A stretch of 7,222 nt of DNA. Origin: Spirochaetia bacterium (GTDB lineage: Bacteria; Spirochaetota; Spirochaetia; Treponematales; Breznakiellaceae). This document shows positions 1-6,722 of the stretch, piece after piece. The position numbers and the translations under genes were made by a program. Each line of letters begins with the position of its first letter. Position 1 is the first letter of the stretch. The notes under the pieces are model-generated. The model was not told the DNA's origin. It searched no databases and saw only the letters and a program-made list of their open reading frames with translations. The stretch is taken from assembly GCA_025997755.1 (NCBI GenBank), contig BNVA01000103.1, positions 1-7,222 on the forward strand, written 5' to 3'.

Positions 1-1827
1 CCAATGAATGCAATAATAGGTTTGTCGGAGTTGATGCCGCAGGAAAATCTTAACGATCTGCAGAAACATTATTTAAACGATATTAAAAGAGTGTCAAAGG
101 CTTTGCTTGGAATTATAAATAATATACTTGATTTTTCAAAAATCGAAGCGGGTAAAATGGAAGTTGTTCCCGTTCATTATGATGTCTATGCGCTTTTTGA
201 TGAAATTGCGTCTATGTGCCGGTTTATAGCACAGGGAAAGGAGCTTAAATTTGAGTCGTATCGAAGTCCAGACCTTCCGCAGATTGTTTTTGGCGATGAA
301 ATACGCATAAAGCAGGTTATTACAAATGTTGTTAATAATGCCGTTAAGTACACCCGTGAAGGTTATGTTTCTTTTAAAATGTTAAAAGAAACAAATGAGA
401 ACGGCAAAGAATTTATTTTGGCGCTTATTGAGGATACAGGAATCGGTATAAGACAAGAGGATATGTCAAAATTGTTCGGCTCTTTTCAGCGCCTAAATAC
501 AAATAAAAACAGGCGTATTTCCGGAACGGGATTAGGGCTTGCAATAACAAAACAATTTTTAGACATAATGGACGGCGAAATAGAAGTAGAAAGTGAATAT
601 AAAAAAGGGTCGATCTTTAAAGTGCGCCTGCCCCTTATTGAAGGCGATCCTGATAAAATTGAGAAAGAAGGCGTTATATCAAATTTTGTATATGCCCGTA
701 AGGACGTTACAACAAATATACTGGTTGCCGATGACGCTTCTGTAAATCTTACGGTGGCAAAAGGATACCTTGCCGCGCATAAATTCGAGATTGATACCTG
801 CGAGAACGGTGTTCAAGCACTGAATATGGTTAAACAAAAAAAATACGATCTTGTATTTCTTGATCACATGATGCCAGAAATGGACGGAACCGAAGCCTGT
901 AAAAATATAAGAGCATTGGGAACCGAATATTCAAAAAACCTTCCTATAATTGCATTAAGTGCAAATGCCGTTTCTGGTGCACGTGATTTATTTATTGAAT
1001 CCGGCATGAATGATTTTATTTCAAAACCAATAGACGGCGTAGAATTAAACCGGGCACTTGCAAAATGGCTTCCTAAAGAAAATATAGAATTCGGCGACAA
1101 TAAAGAAAATACAACAGATAAACACACCGGAGATCGAACTGCAATAAACGAGATATTATGGACGCATGATGAGCGCAGTTTTTTTAGGGAGTTAAGCGGA
1201 ATAGATGGACTTGATCCACAAGAAGGTGTTGCGCATCTAGGAGGGAATTTAAAGGAATACACAAAAGTTTTACGGCAGCTTACGGAAGACCTTGATGAAA
1301 AGGCTCAAAAAATTAAAACCTATCTTGAAAAAGAAGACTGGGAAAATTATTCAATACTTGTTCATGCATATAAAGGAGTTTGTTCGATAATTGGCGAGAA
1401 GGCATTGTCGGAGCAGGCGTTAAAACTTGAAACAGCCTCAAAAACCATTCTTGACAAAAAACAAACTAAAAATTCCGGCATAAACTTCTGTAAACAAGAG
1501 ACCCCAACTTTTTTAAGAAATATTTTTTCATTCCGTGATAACTTGCTTAAAACTTCACTTACGGCAAAAGATGAAAAAAGTGAGATTGAAAAAACAAAAG
1601 CGGAACTGTCTTTTACTGCGGAAAAATTATCTCAATTAGAAAAAGCCTGTAACGCCTTTAGCCCAAGCGATGCAAATACAGTTGCCGGTGAATTAAAGAA
1701 AATTACCGTTGATGATAAAACAGACGAATATATAAAAGAAATATGCAAACTAACAGATTCTTTCCGTTTTGCGGAGGCGGCGGAAAAAATAAAAGAATTA
1801 CGCGCCGCACTAAAGATCGAGGTATAA
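1..1827 (+). CDS. Hybrid sensor histidine kinase (HisKA-HATPase-receiver-Hpt), 5' end outside the window
   Basis: A membrane-linked or cytosolic phosphorelay kinase whose input domain and His-box lie upstream of the window. The first codons read P-M-N-A-I-I-G, the residues that follow the H-E-x-R-T-P phospho-acceptor motif, so the acceptor His itself is just off the edge. Numbering from the Met at base 4: HisKA remainder 1-55 (ILDFSKIEAGK at 41-51); HATPase_c about 95-212, with N-box N108/N112, G1 box DTGIGI at 144-149, F-box LFGSFQR and G2 box GTGLGL at 174-179. The receiver is about 238-356, with acidic pair D243/D244, phospho-acceptor D287 (FLDHMMPEMDG), S319 and K341. The Hpt domain has H454 in VHAYKG. 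A helical tail of roughly 110 residues follows the Hpt core. All visible catalytic residues are present, so a His-Asp-His relay is expected. It stops one base before the U32 gene, which suggests co-transcription. Signal and output regulator are not visible. Confidence 0.93.
   Translation, partial: PMNAIIGLSELMPQENLNDLQKHYLNDIKRVSKALLGIINNILDFSKIEAGKMEVVPVHYDVYALFDEIASMCRFIAQGKELKFESYRSPDLPQIVFGDEIRIKQVITNVVNNAVKYTREGYVSFKMLKETNENGKEFILALIEDTGIGIRQEDMSKLFGSFQRLNTNKNRRISGTGLGLAITKQFLDIMDGEIEVESEYKKGSIFKVRLPLIEGDPDKIEKEGVISNFVYARKDVTTNILVADDASVNLTVAKGYLAAHKFEIDTCENGVQALNMVKQKKYDLVFLDHMMPEMDGTEACKNIRALGTEYSKNLPIIALSANAVSGARDLFIESGMNDFISKPIDGVELNRALAKWLPKENIEFGDNKENTTDKHTGDRTAINEILWTHDERSFFRELSGIDGLDPQEGVAHLGGNLKEYTKVLRQLTEDLDEKAQKIKTYLEKEDWENYSILVHAYKGVCSIIGEKALSEQALKLETASKTILDKKQTKNSGINFCKQETPTFLRNIFSFRDNLLKTSLTAKDEKSEIEKTKAELSFTAEKLSQLEKACNAFSPSDANTVAGELKKITVDDKTDEYIKEICKLTDSFRFAEAAEKIKELRAALKIEV
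1819..1822 (+). promoter_or_regulatory. Ribosome binding site fixing a TTG start for the U32 gene
   Basis: GAGG lies inside the last codons of the kinase gene, six bases before TTG at 1829. The conserved U32 N-terminus (IELLAPAGS) begins three residues after this TTG and the next in-frame Met is residue 38, far inside the conserved barrel. TTG is therefore the only sensible start. Confidence 0.75.
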
Positions 1828-1828
1828 T

Positions 1829-3928
1829 TTGAACAATATAGAATTACTTGCTCCGGCAGGCAGTACGGAGGCATTGGATGCCGCAATAGCCTGCGGAGCG
1901 GATGCCGTCTACTTAGGATTAAAATCATTTAACGCAAGAATGCGGACAACGAACTTTGCATACTCACAATTTAATACTGTAGTTAAAGAATTGCATAGAA
2001 CCGGCAAAAAAGTTTATGTTGCGCTTAACACAGTCTTTGAACAGCGTGAAGCCGACAGAATGTACCAGATGTTAAAATATCTTGCGGGTATAGGGCCGGA
2101 TGGAATAATAGCGCAGGATTTTGGCGTACTGCAAATGGCAAAAGAATATTTTCCATCTCTTAAAATTCATGCCTCTACACAGATGAATATTGAGTCTGCC
2201 GGCGGCGCAAATGTTCTTTCGGCTAACGGTGCGTCGAGGGTTGTTCTTGCCCGTGAATTAAATTTTGAACAATTAAAAGCCATTAGAAGCGGAACAAATG
2301 TTGAGCTTGAAGTATTTGTACACGGGGCGTTATGCGTATCGGTATCTGGGCTTTGTCTTTTTTCAAGCTACTTAGGTGGAAAGTCGGCGAATAGGGGAAT
2401 GTGTACCCAAGCCTGCCGCCGTTTGTATAAAACAAAGGACGATGAAAGCGGTTACTACTTTAGCCCGCTTGACCTTCAATTATTGGAACAGATTCCGCTT
2501 TTGGCTGAGGCAGGAATAAACGCTTTCAAAATAGAAGGCAGGATGAAAAGTGCGGAATATGTCGGCACTGTCGTACGCGCATACCGTAAAGTTATTGACA
2601 GCTTGGGCGGTAACACGGAAAAAGCAATTTTGGAAGCAAAAGAAATCTTAAAGGACGATTTTGCCAGAGGAAAAACTATTTTTCATTTTAATGATAACAT
2701 TAATGATAATAATGATATAACATGGCTAAACTGGGAGCAGGACGGCGGCACCGGAATAAAACTTGGAGATATTATCAGCGTAAGCGGCGTGGGGGAAGAC
2801 AGGGCGGCGGTAATAAACTGTGAATACGAACTACCGAAAAAAGGCGACTCGATACGCCTGCATCGCGCCGATGACAGTGTACGAAAATCATTCAAGTTGA
2901 CATTTGTAGAACCCTTAAAAAACGGCAGCAGCGTACGGCTGTCAATACCGGAGGGTTTTGATTTAGGCGACAGAATTTATTTAATACAAAAAAGGAGCGG
3001 CGGTATGCGTTATGCGCCGGTACTGCCAAAAAATATTTCGTCTACCACAAAGTTCAGCCGTTTCCAACCCGGACGGGAGATAGCGCCTTTTGTTAAAATA
3101 GAAACAGCAAAAAAAAATATATCAAAAGAATTTAGAGCAGGCATATATGTTTGTGTTTCATCTATCGAGGATATGTACATCGTGCAATCTATAAAACCCG
3201 TGTTTCTTATTCTTTCGCTTAACGCAAAAAACATTGCGGTGCTTTTAAAAAACAACCCGCTTCCTTTTAAACCGGTGCAGATGATACTTTCACTGGATCC
3301 GTATTATACTGAGGACAATCCGTTATGCGATGCATTACCTGCTCTAGTATCAAAAGGTTATACCCGCTTTATTGTAAACAACCTTGGACACATTTCATTG
3401 TTTAAAAAAAACACCGGCATGCGTTTGATAGCGGGACCTTACCTATATGCTTTTAACCGTTTTTCTTTGAGTTTTCTTTGCGGACAGGATTTTAACCTTT
3501 TTGTAAGTCCATTTGAAAATAACCGCCAGAACCTAGAGCGTACTTTTTCGGAACGTGAACGCGACGCTGCATTTGTTACGGTTTTTTCTTACCCCCATCT
3601 TTTTAGGATACAAGCAGGGCTAAAATCTATTTATGATTTTTCTGTTTTTAACGACAGCAGGGACGAAAGATTTTTTTTGTTAAACCAAACAAATAACAAG
3701 AACGAAACGCCGCAATCGTTTGTTGTCCCTGTAACACCTTTTTCTATCGTGGATAAAATACCGTTTTTAAAACAAGCGGGCTTCAGGCGTTTTATTGTTG
3801 ATTTTTCCGGCCCGCCGTTAAACAAACAGTACTACAAAAAAGTTCTATCCGCCTGCGAAAATGCTCAGCCGCTGCCTGACACAAAACGCTTCAACTGGAA
3901 AGACGGCTTTTACAGCATTAGCGAGTAG
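1829..3928 (+). CDS. Peptidase U32-family protein, RlhA/TrhP-like putative RNA hydroxylation factor
   Basis: This 699-residue protein belongs to the U32 'collagenase-like' family. Characterised E. coli members (RlhA, TrhP) act with iron-sulfur and prephenate-dependent chemistry to hydroxylate a 23S rRNA cytidine or tRNA wobble uridine; proteolysis is no longer the favoured role. Visible hallmarks are the N-terminal ELLAPAGS strand, the family signature around 161-200 (EVFVHGALC then GLC then RGMCTQACR) with Cys 169, 176, 192 and 196 as likely cluster ligands, and the KIEGRMKSAEYV motif near 234-245. Residues about 305-395 look like the beta-rich domain found in long U32 proteins. The last ~300 residues are a weaker extension, so the length fits the long RlhA-like branch rather than the ~450-residue TrhP branch. 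The gene follows the kinase by one base, indicating translational coupling. Whether the substrate is rRNA or tRNA cannot be told from sequence alone. Confidence 0.88.
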   Translation: MNNIELLAPAGSTEALDAAIACGADAVYLGLKSFNARMRTTNFAYSQFNTVVKELHRTGKKVYVALNTVFEQREADRMYQMLKYLAGIGPDGIIAQDFGVLQMAKEYFPSLKIHASTQMNIESAGGANVLSANGASRVVLARELNFEQLKAIRSGTNVELEVFVHGALCVSVSGLCLFSSYLGGKSANRGMCTQACRRLYKTKDDESGYYFSPLDLQLLEQIPLLAEAGINAFKIEGRMKSAEYVGTVVRAYRKVIDSLGGNTEKAILEAKEILKDDFARGKTIFHFNDNINDNNDITWLNWEQDGGTGIKLGDIISVSGVGEDRAAVINCEYELPKKGDSIRLHRADDSVRKSFKLTFVEPLKNGSSVRLSIPEGFDLGDRIYLIQKRSGGMRYAPVLPKNISSTTKFSRFQPGREIAPFVKIETAKKNISKEFRAGIYVCVSSIEDMYIVQSIKPVFLILSLNAKNIAVLLKNNPLPFKPVQMILSLDPYYTEDNPLCDALPALVSKGYTRFIVNNLGHISLFKKNTGMRLIAGPYLYAFNRFSLSFLCGQDFNLFVSPFENNRQNLERTFSERERDAAFVTVFSYPHLFRIQAGLKSIYDFSVFNDSRDERFFLLNQTNNKNETPQSFVVPVTPFSIVDKIPFLKQAGFRRFIVDFSGPPLNKQYYKKVLSACENAQPLPDTKRFNWKDGFYSISE

Positions 3929-4057
3929 ATAAGTTTGCTTCTTATTGTATCAAAAGATGGATCATAGTTCCGTAATCAAACGTGAAAAGTTTACGACCAA
4001 GCCGCTACTGCGGCGCAGCGTAACTGTATGTTAATGCGAAGTTGTCGCGTACCCACA
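3929..4057. other. Convergent intergenic gap with three small stem-loops
   Basis: This space lies between the 3' ends of the U32 gene and the minus-strand methyltransferase. It holds ATAAG/CTTAT (3929-3945, 7-base loop), an imperfect hairpin CGTGAAAAGTTTACG (3981-3995) and a GC stem GCCGC-TACT-GCGGC (4001-4014). None is followed by a clear T-run on either strand, so these are not classic intrinsic terminators. They could be weak bidirectional termination or mRNA 3'-end structures. Confidence 0.3.
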
Positions 4058-4726
4058 TTATTTATAAATATACACAAAAAGTCCTATTCCTATTTCCTTT
4101 ATATCATTCCTATTAAAGAATGTTTGTTTTATTATATTTTCAAATTCATTTTTTGTATATGCACTTTTGCAAAGCTGCTTGAAGGTATTTTTCATAAACC
4201 ACCGCTCAAAACCGGATTTACTTATTTTTGCTGCCTCTTCTTCGAGTGTTCCTTTTGAAACATTACGGTTCATGTCAATTATTAAAACAATCCCACTGTT
4301 TTTTAATACACGATACATTTCCCGTATTGCTATAACAGGTTCCTTAAAATTCTTAAATGCCGCTGAACAAACAATAAAATCAAATGTATTATCTTCAAAA
4401 GGCATTGCCGAAACATTCCCCTGCACAAATATTACATTAACATTTTCACGTTTTGCATTTGTTTTACAAATTTCAACAAAATCGGCACTAATATCCATTC
4501 CTATAATATTATAATTACCCAATTTAGCTAATTCGATTGATAAATAACCAGGTCCTGGTGCGACCTCCAATACATTAGCATTATCGTTTATATGGCTTGC
4601 GACTTCCTTCGCATACCCCTGCATTTCGGCAATTCTATTTGTACGGGTATTTTTATCATACCAGCGAGTAAACGGACCAGTTATACCAAGATCCTTAAAC
4701 TGCCTAAAATATTTCATTACTGCCAT
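4058..4726 (-). CDS. Class I SAM-dependent methyltransferase (Methyltransf_11 type)
   Basis: A 222-residue soluble protein with a Rossmann-type methyltransferase core. Motif I is VLEVAPGPGY at 52-61, which binds the SAM methionine/adenosine. The ribose-contacting acidic residue is D78 in GMDIS. NVSAMPF at 104-110 and FDFIVCSAAFKNF at 115-127 form motifs II/III, and REMYRVLKNSGIVLIIDMNR at 135-154 is the post-core strand pair typical of UbiE-like Methyltransf_11 proteins. The start is supported by GAGG at 4734-4737, seven bases upstream of the ATG. It stands alone on the minus strand, convergent with the U32 gene, with a decayed IS terminus about 70 bases upstream of its start. The substrate cannot be inferred; a small molecule or lipid-like acceptor is as likely as any. 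The C-terminal ~70 residues are helical-looking and probably shape the substrate pocket. Confidence 0.88.
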   Translation of the reverse strand: MAVMKYFRQFKDLGITGPFTRWYDKNTRTNRIAEMQGYAKEVASHINDNANVLEVAPGPGYLSIELAKLGNYNIIGMDISADFVEICKTNAKRENVNVIFVQGNVSAMPFEDNTFDFIVCSAAFKNFKEPVIAIREMYRVLKNSGIVLIIDMNRNVSKGTLEEEAAKISKSGFERWFMKNTFKQLCKSAYTKNEFENIIKQTFFNRNDIKEIGIGLFVYIYK

Positions 4727-4796
4727 AATATAACCTCAAAATTTGCCTTTAGCTTAATATTTTTTATATTTTTCATCAATAGTTTTTTAGAGTATT

Positions 4797-4820
4797 TGTC
4801 AAGCCAAAGTTAAAATGTCC
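4797..4820. repeat. Putative left terminal inverted repeat of IS-A copy 1
   Basis: Compared with the IS-A end at 7097-7120 read in the same direction, 16 of 24 positions match. The matches are concentrated in the outer TGTCAA and the inner AAATGTCC, while the middle has diverged. The match pattern and the transposase debris that follows support a left end, but similarity is moderate and the boundary is inferred. Confidence 0.5.
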
Positions 4821-4899
4821 AGCAATACTGATATGAAGAGCCTCCGTGTCAAGTACTCAAAGCAAATTTTGTGAAAATTGAGTTATTCTTCCTGTTTTA

Positions 4900-5206
4900 C
4901 TTGAAACCTATCTGCCTAAAATCAATACCGGCAAAAAGTCCTAAGGACGCTCATATTCCGCTTTTCAATACTGATTCGAGTAATGTATTTTGTTTTGAAC
5001 ACGAACGGACCGTTACCAATGATTACGTTGTTAGATTTGAATGCCGACTGTTTCAACTCTTAAAAACTAACCAGCGGCTACCCCGCCCAAAAGACAAGGT
5101 AACCTTGCGTATAAAACTTGACAACAGTTGTGAAATTATTTGGAAAGACAACCCTCTCCTTGTTGAGGAGATCACACAGAAAAAAAAGGAGGGCATAGCC
5201 GCTTGA
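4900..5206 (+). pseudogene. IS-A transposase, C-terminal fragment with frameshift
   Basis: This is the end of an integrase-core (rve-type) transposase like those of IS1202/ISNCY elements. From about 4940 to the TGA at 5204-5206 one frame reads SPKDAHIPLF, then FCFEHERTVTNDYVVRFECR, then RPKDKVTLRIKLD and finally LLVEEITQKKKEGIAA. This matches the post-catalytic beta-barrel part of the family (E-x-R-T-V-x-N-D, K-V-T-V). Just upstream, bases 4900-4926 read LETYLPKIN in a different frame; this motif normally precedes S-P-K-D-A-H, so an indel between about 4927 and 4941 has broken the gene. The catalytic DDE part is absent. An in-frame GTG at 4871 would give a 111-residue peptide, but its first ~18 residues are out-of-frame noise, so I do not call a start. 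Confidence 0.7.
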
Positions 5207-5238
5207 GTCTACAAAGACAAATGGGGACATTTCTATTG
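5149..5238 (+). repeat. Left arm of long inverted repeat (IS-A copy 1)
   Basis: Bases 5156-5221 are the reverse complement of 7150-7215 with a single mismatch (5165 against 7206). The match continues to 5238 with two more mismatches and weakly back to 5149. The arm covers the last ~19 transposase codons, the stop and most of the IS end. The reading frame is the same in both arms, confirming that they are two copies of one coding element. Confidence 0.95.
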
Positions 5239-5248
5239 GTTGTTGACA
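5223..5248 (+). repeat. Right terminal inverted repeat of IS-A copy 1
   Basis: This 26-base end is an exact reverse complement of 7097-7122. It contains the motif GGACATTTCTATTG followed by GTTGTTGACA. The sequence after 5248 and the sequence before 7097 are unrelated, which fixes the IS-A boundary at or within a base of 5248. Confidence 0.85.
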
Positions 5249-5250
5249 GG

Positions 5251-5269
5251 CTTTCAGGAATTCCAAATT
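5251..5269 (+). repeat. Left terminal inverted repeat of IS-B
   Basis: CTTTCAGGAATTCCAAATT matches the reverse complement of 6584-6602 at 17 of 19 positions. Similarity stops on the outer side, so this is taken as the element boundary. Confidence 0.75.
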
Positions 5270-5351
5270 AGGAAAAGACAAGCTAAAATGAGGGATGGGA
5301 CGGGGAATACTGAAGGGGCTGATAAAGGGCATGTAAGAGACGGCGGCAAAA

Positions 5352-6584
5352 TTGCCGGAGAAACGGGAGGACAGCAATGCCCTTACCTACGGACTATCGG
5401 ATGCGTTGAAGCGCGCATTAGCGGTATTTTACTTTTTGCATCCATCGCTGCTCAATTTTCAGCAGGAGATGCGGAGAAAACAGAAACGGGACAATCTTGA
5501 AACGCTGTTTGGGGTAAAGAACATACCGTGTACCGAACAACTGAAGAACATCGTGGACGAGGTAGAGTCGGCGGGGTTGGGCGAAATCTTCGATAAAGCC
5601 TTGAAATTGGCCGATGGGCAGGGGGTAGTAGAGCAATATCGGGTGCTGGACGGAGGGGTTTTGATACCAATGGACGGGGTATGGTATCATTCATCGGAAA
5701 AAATACACTGTAGTCATTGTTTACATAAAACGAAGGGAGAGAAAACGGTGTATTACCACAGCATGATAGGGACGGCCCTGGTGAAACCGGGGAGTACGGT
5801 GGTGTTACCCCTTATGCCGGAGTACATCCGGAACGAAGATGGACAAGAAAAGCAGGATTGTGAGCGGAACGCAGCGAAACGATACCTGAACGAACGCGGG
5901 GAAACGCTGAAATGGCTTGCGCCAACGTTTTTAGGGGACGATTTATATAGCTGCCATTCGATATGCAAGCAAATAGAGGCCATGGGGATGAGCTATATCT
6001 TCACCTGCAAAGATGAAAGTCACCCCTGGATAGCTGAACAAATAGCGAACGGGGAGCCGAAAACGTATAGCAGACGGGAATGGAATGGGCGGAATCACCT
6101 TGAATACCGGTATACATGGACAAACGGGATAGAAAACCGGTGTGATGGGGAGAAACTGCTGGTCAATTACCTTGATCTTCAGATATGGAACGAAGAAAAA
6201 GGGGAAATTACCTACCACAATAGTTGGATAACCAACAAAACCATCACCGAAAACAACGTGAAGCTGCTTGCAGACTGTGCCCGCGCTCGTTGGAAGATAG
6301 AAAACGAGTATAACAATGTGTTGAAACACCGGGGTTATAATCTGGAACACAATTTCGGGCATGGAGAAAATCATGCCAGCGAAATATTTTGCCTTTTGAA
6401 TGTGTACAGTTATTTCATTCACGGTCTACAGGATATTGCTGATGAAGATTACCAGAAGGCCCGGGCGAGTTTTGGCAGACGGGACGCCTTTTTTTGGGCT
6501 TTGCGTTACGAAATGAGCCGTTATTTCCACGAAGACTGGCATTCATTCCTAATCACTATTGCCGGTGAACCTCCTGACGGTTGA
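5352..6584 (+). CDS. IS-B transposase, DDE type (ISNCY-like 'HNFGHG' group)
   Basis: A transposase with RNase H-like DDE chemistry that cuts and joins the ends of its own IS. Numbering from TTG at 5352 (410 residues): N-terminal DNA-binding region 1-95 (YGLSDALK, ALAVFYFLHPSLLNF, LFGVKNIPCTEQ); first Asp D108 in PMDGVWYHSS; a CxxC pair C120/C123 in the adjoining insertion; YYHSMIG, VLPLMPEYI and the NEDGQEKQDCERNAAKR segment at 161-177. The second Asp is D196 or D197 in LGDDLY. The Glu is E317 in RARWKIENEYNNVLK, followed by the diagnostic YNLEHNFGHG. All three catalytic acids are present. The start is doubtful: TTG has no convincing ribosome site, and homologous-looking codons extend upstream across a TAA at 5334. 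The stop codon overlaps the right IS end. Confidence 0.88.
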   Translation: MPEKREDSNALTYGLSDALKRALAVFYFLHPSLLNFQQEMRRKQKRDNLETLFGVKNIPCTEQLKNIVDEVESAGLGEIFDKALKLADGQGVVEQYRVLDGGVLIPMDGVWYHSSEKIHCSHCLHKTKGEKTVYYHSMIGTALVKPGSTVVLPLMPEYIRNEDGQEKQDCERNAAKRYLNERGETLKWLAPTFLGDDLYSCHSICKQIEAMGMSYIFTCKDESHPWIAEQIANGEPKTYSRREWNGRNHLEYRYTWTNGIENRCDGEKLLVNYLDLQIWNEEKGEITYHNSWITNKTITENNVKLLADCARARWKIENEYNNVLKHRGYNLEHNFGHGENHASEIFCLLNVYSYFIHGLQDIADEDYQKARASFGRRDAFFWALRYEMSRYFHEDWHSFLITIAGEPPDG

Positions 6585-6602
6585 ATTTGGAATTGCTGAC
6601 AG
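6584..6602 (+). repeat. Right terminal inverted repeat of IS-B
   Basis: AATTTGGAATTGCTGACAG pairs with the left end with two mismatches. Its first base is the last base of the transposase TGA, an economical layout common in small IS elements. Confidence 0.75.
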
Positions 6603-6627
6603 GCGCAATTCGTGCCCTTGACATAGC

Positions 6628-6655
6628 TTGACGGTGGTGGTAATGTTAATACAAT
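6628..6655 (+). promoter_or_regulatory. Probable sigma-70-type promoter of the aldolase gene
   Basis: TTGACG (6628-6633), a 16-base spacer and TACAAT (6650-6655) differ from consensus by one base in each hexamer. A second TTGACA lies at 6618-6623, with only a poor -10 partner 17 bases on. Transcription would begin near 6662, about 60 bases before the aldolase ATG. The promoter lies outside the IS-B right repeat and therefore seems native to the aldolase gene. Confidence 0.55.
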
Positions 6656-6710
6656 CCCCTACTTGTTTTGCTTTATGCAGAGTGGCGGGGGTAAGGAAGC
6701 GATTGCGGAT

Positions 6711-6716
6711 GGAGAG
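6711..6716 (+). promoter_or_regulatory. Ribosome binding site of the aldolase fragment
   Basis: GGAGAG lies six bases before ATG 6723 and directly touches ATG 6717. Normal spacing favours 6723. The earlier in-frame TTG (6663) and ATG (6675) have no such site. Confidence 0.6.
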
Positions 6717-6722
6717 ATGAGA

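Larger units (their letters stand above)
4797..5248 (+). mobile_element. IS-A copy 1: decayed, internally deleted IS (IS1202/ISNCY-like)
   Basis: The remnant starts with TGTCAA and ends with TTGACA, giving TGT...ACA ends typical of integrase-type (IS481/IS1202-like) elements. It keeps a putative left end, a short piece of mid-transposase coding sequence with frame damage, the C-terminal transposase segment and the right end. At roughly 450 bases it is far too short for a working element of this class, and most of the transposase gene is gone. The right-hand boundary is set by comparison with the inverted copy at 7097-7222, where similarity stops at the same TTGACA. No target-site duplication is visible, because IS-B lies only two bases beyond the right end. 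Confidence 0.65.
5251..6602 (+). mobile_element. IS-B: near-complete DDE insertion sequence (ISNCY-like)
   Basis: An element of about 1.35 kb bounded by 19-base inverted repeats and filled by one transposase gene on the + strand. It sits two bases from the end of IS-A copy 1 on the left and about 15 bases before the aldolase promoter region on the right. No clear target duplication is seen. TGACAGGC occurs at 5244-5251 and 6597-6604, but both copies overlap IS ends, so this may be chance. Base composition of the transposase gene looks more GC-rich than the kinase and U32 genes, in keeping with recent arrival. Confidence 0.75.

Noticed and set aside
4001..4014. GCCGC-TACT-GCGGC stem-loop as an intrinsic terminator for the U32 gene or the methyltransferase.
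   Set aside because: The stem has only five pairs and no T-run follows on either strand.
5183..5190. A-run (A AAA AAG) in the IS-A transposase, the type of heptamer used for programmed -1 frameshifting in IS elements.
   Set aside because: It lies only a few codons before the stop, the -1 frame ends at a TAG within about five codons, and no downstream product exists. It is simply a Lys-rich C-terminus.
4871..5206. A complete 111-residue hypothetical gene starting at GTG.
   Set aside because: The C-terminal ~90 residues match a transposase end, the N-terminal residues are out-of-frame translation of LETYLPKIN, and the whole lies in an IS remnant.
5240..5500. An 86-residue reading frame overlapping the IS-B transposase start, considered as an orfA-like regulator.
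   Set aside because: Its sequence is Gly-rich and non-descript, and from about 5337 onward it overlaps the convincing transposase frame; no ribosome site supports it.
6663..6722. N-terminal extension of the aldolase from TTG 6663 or ATG 6675.
   Set aside because: There is no ribosome site before either codon, the translated stretch has no family resemblance, and 6663 would fall at about the predicted transcription start.
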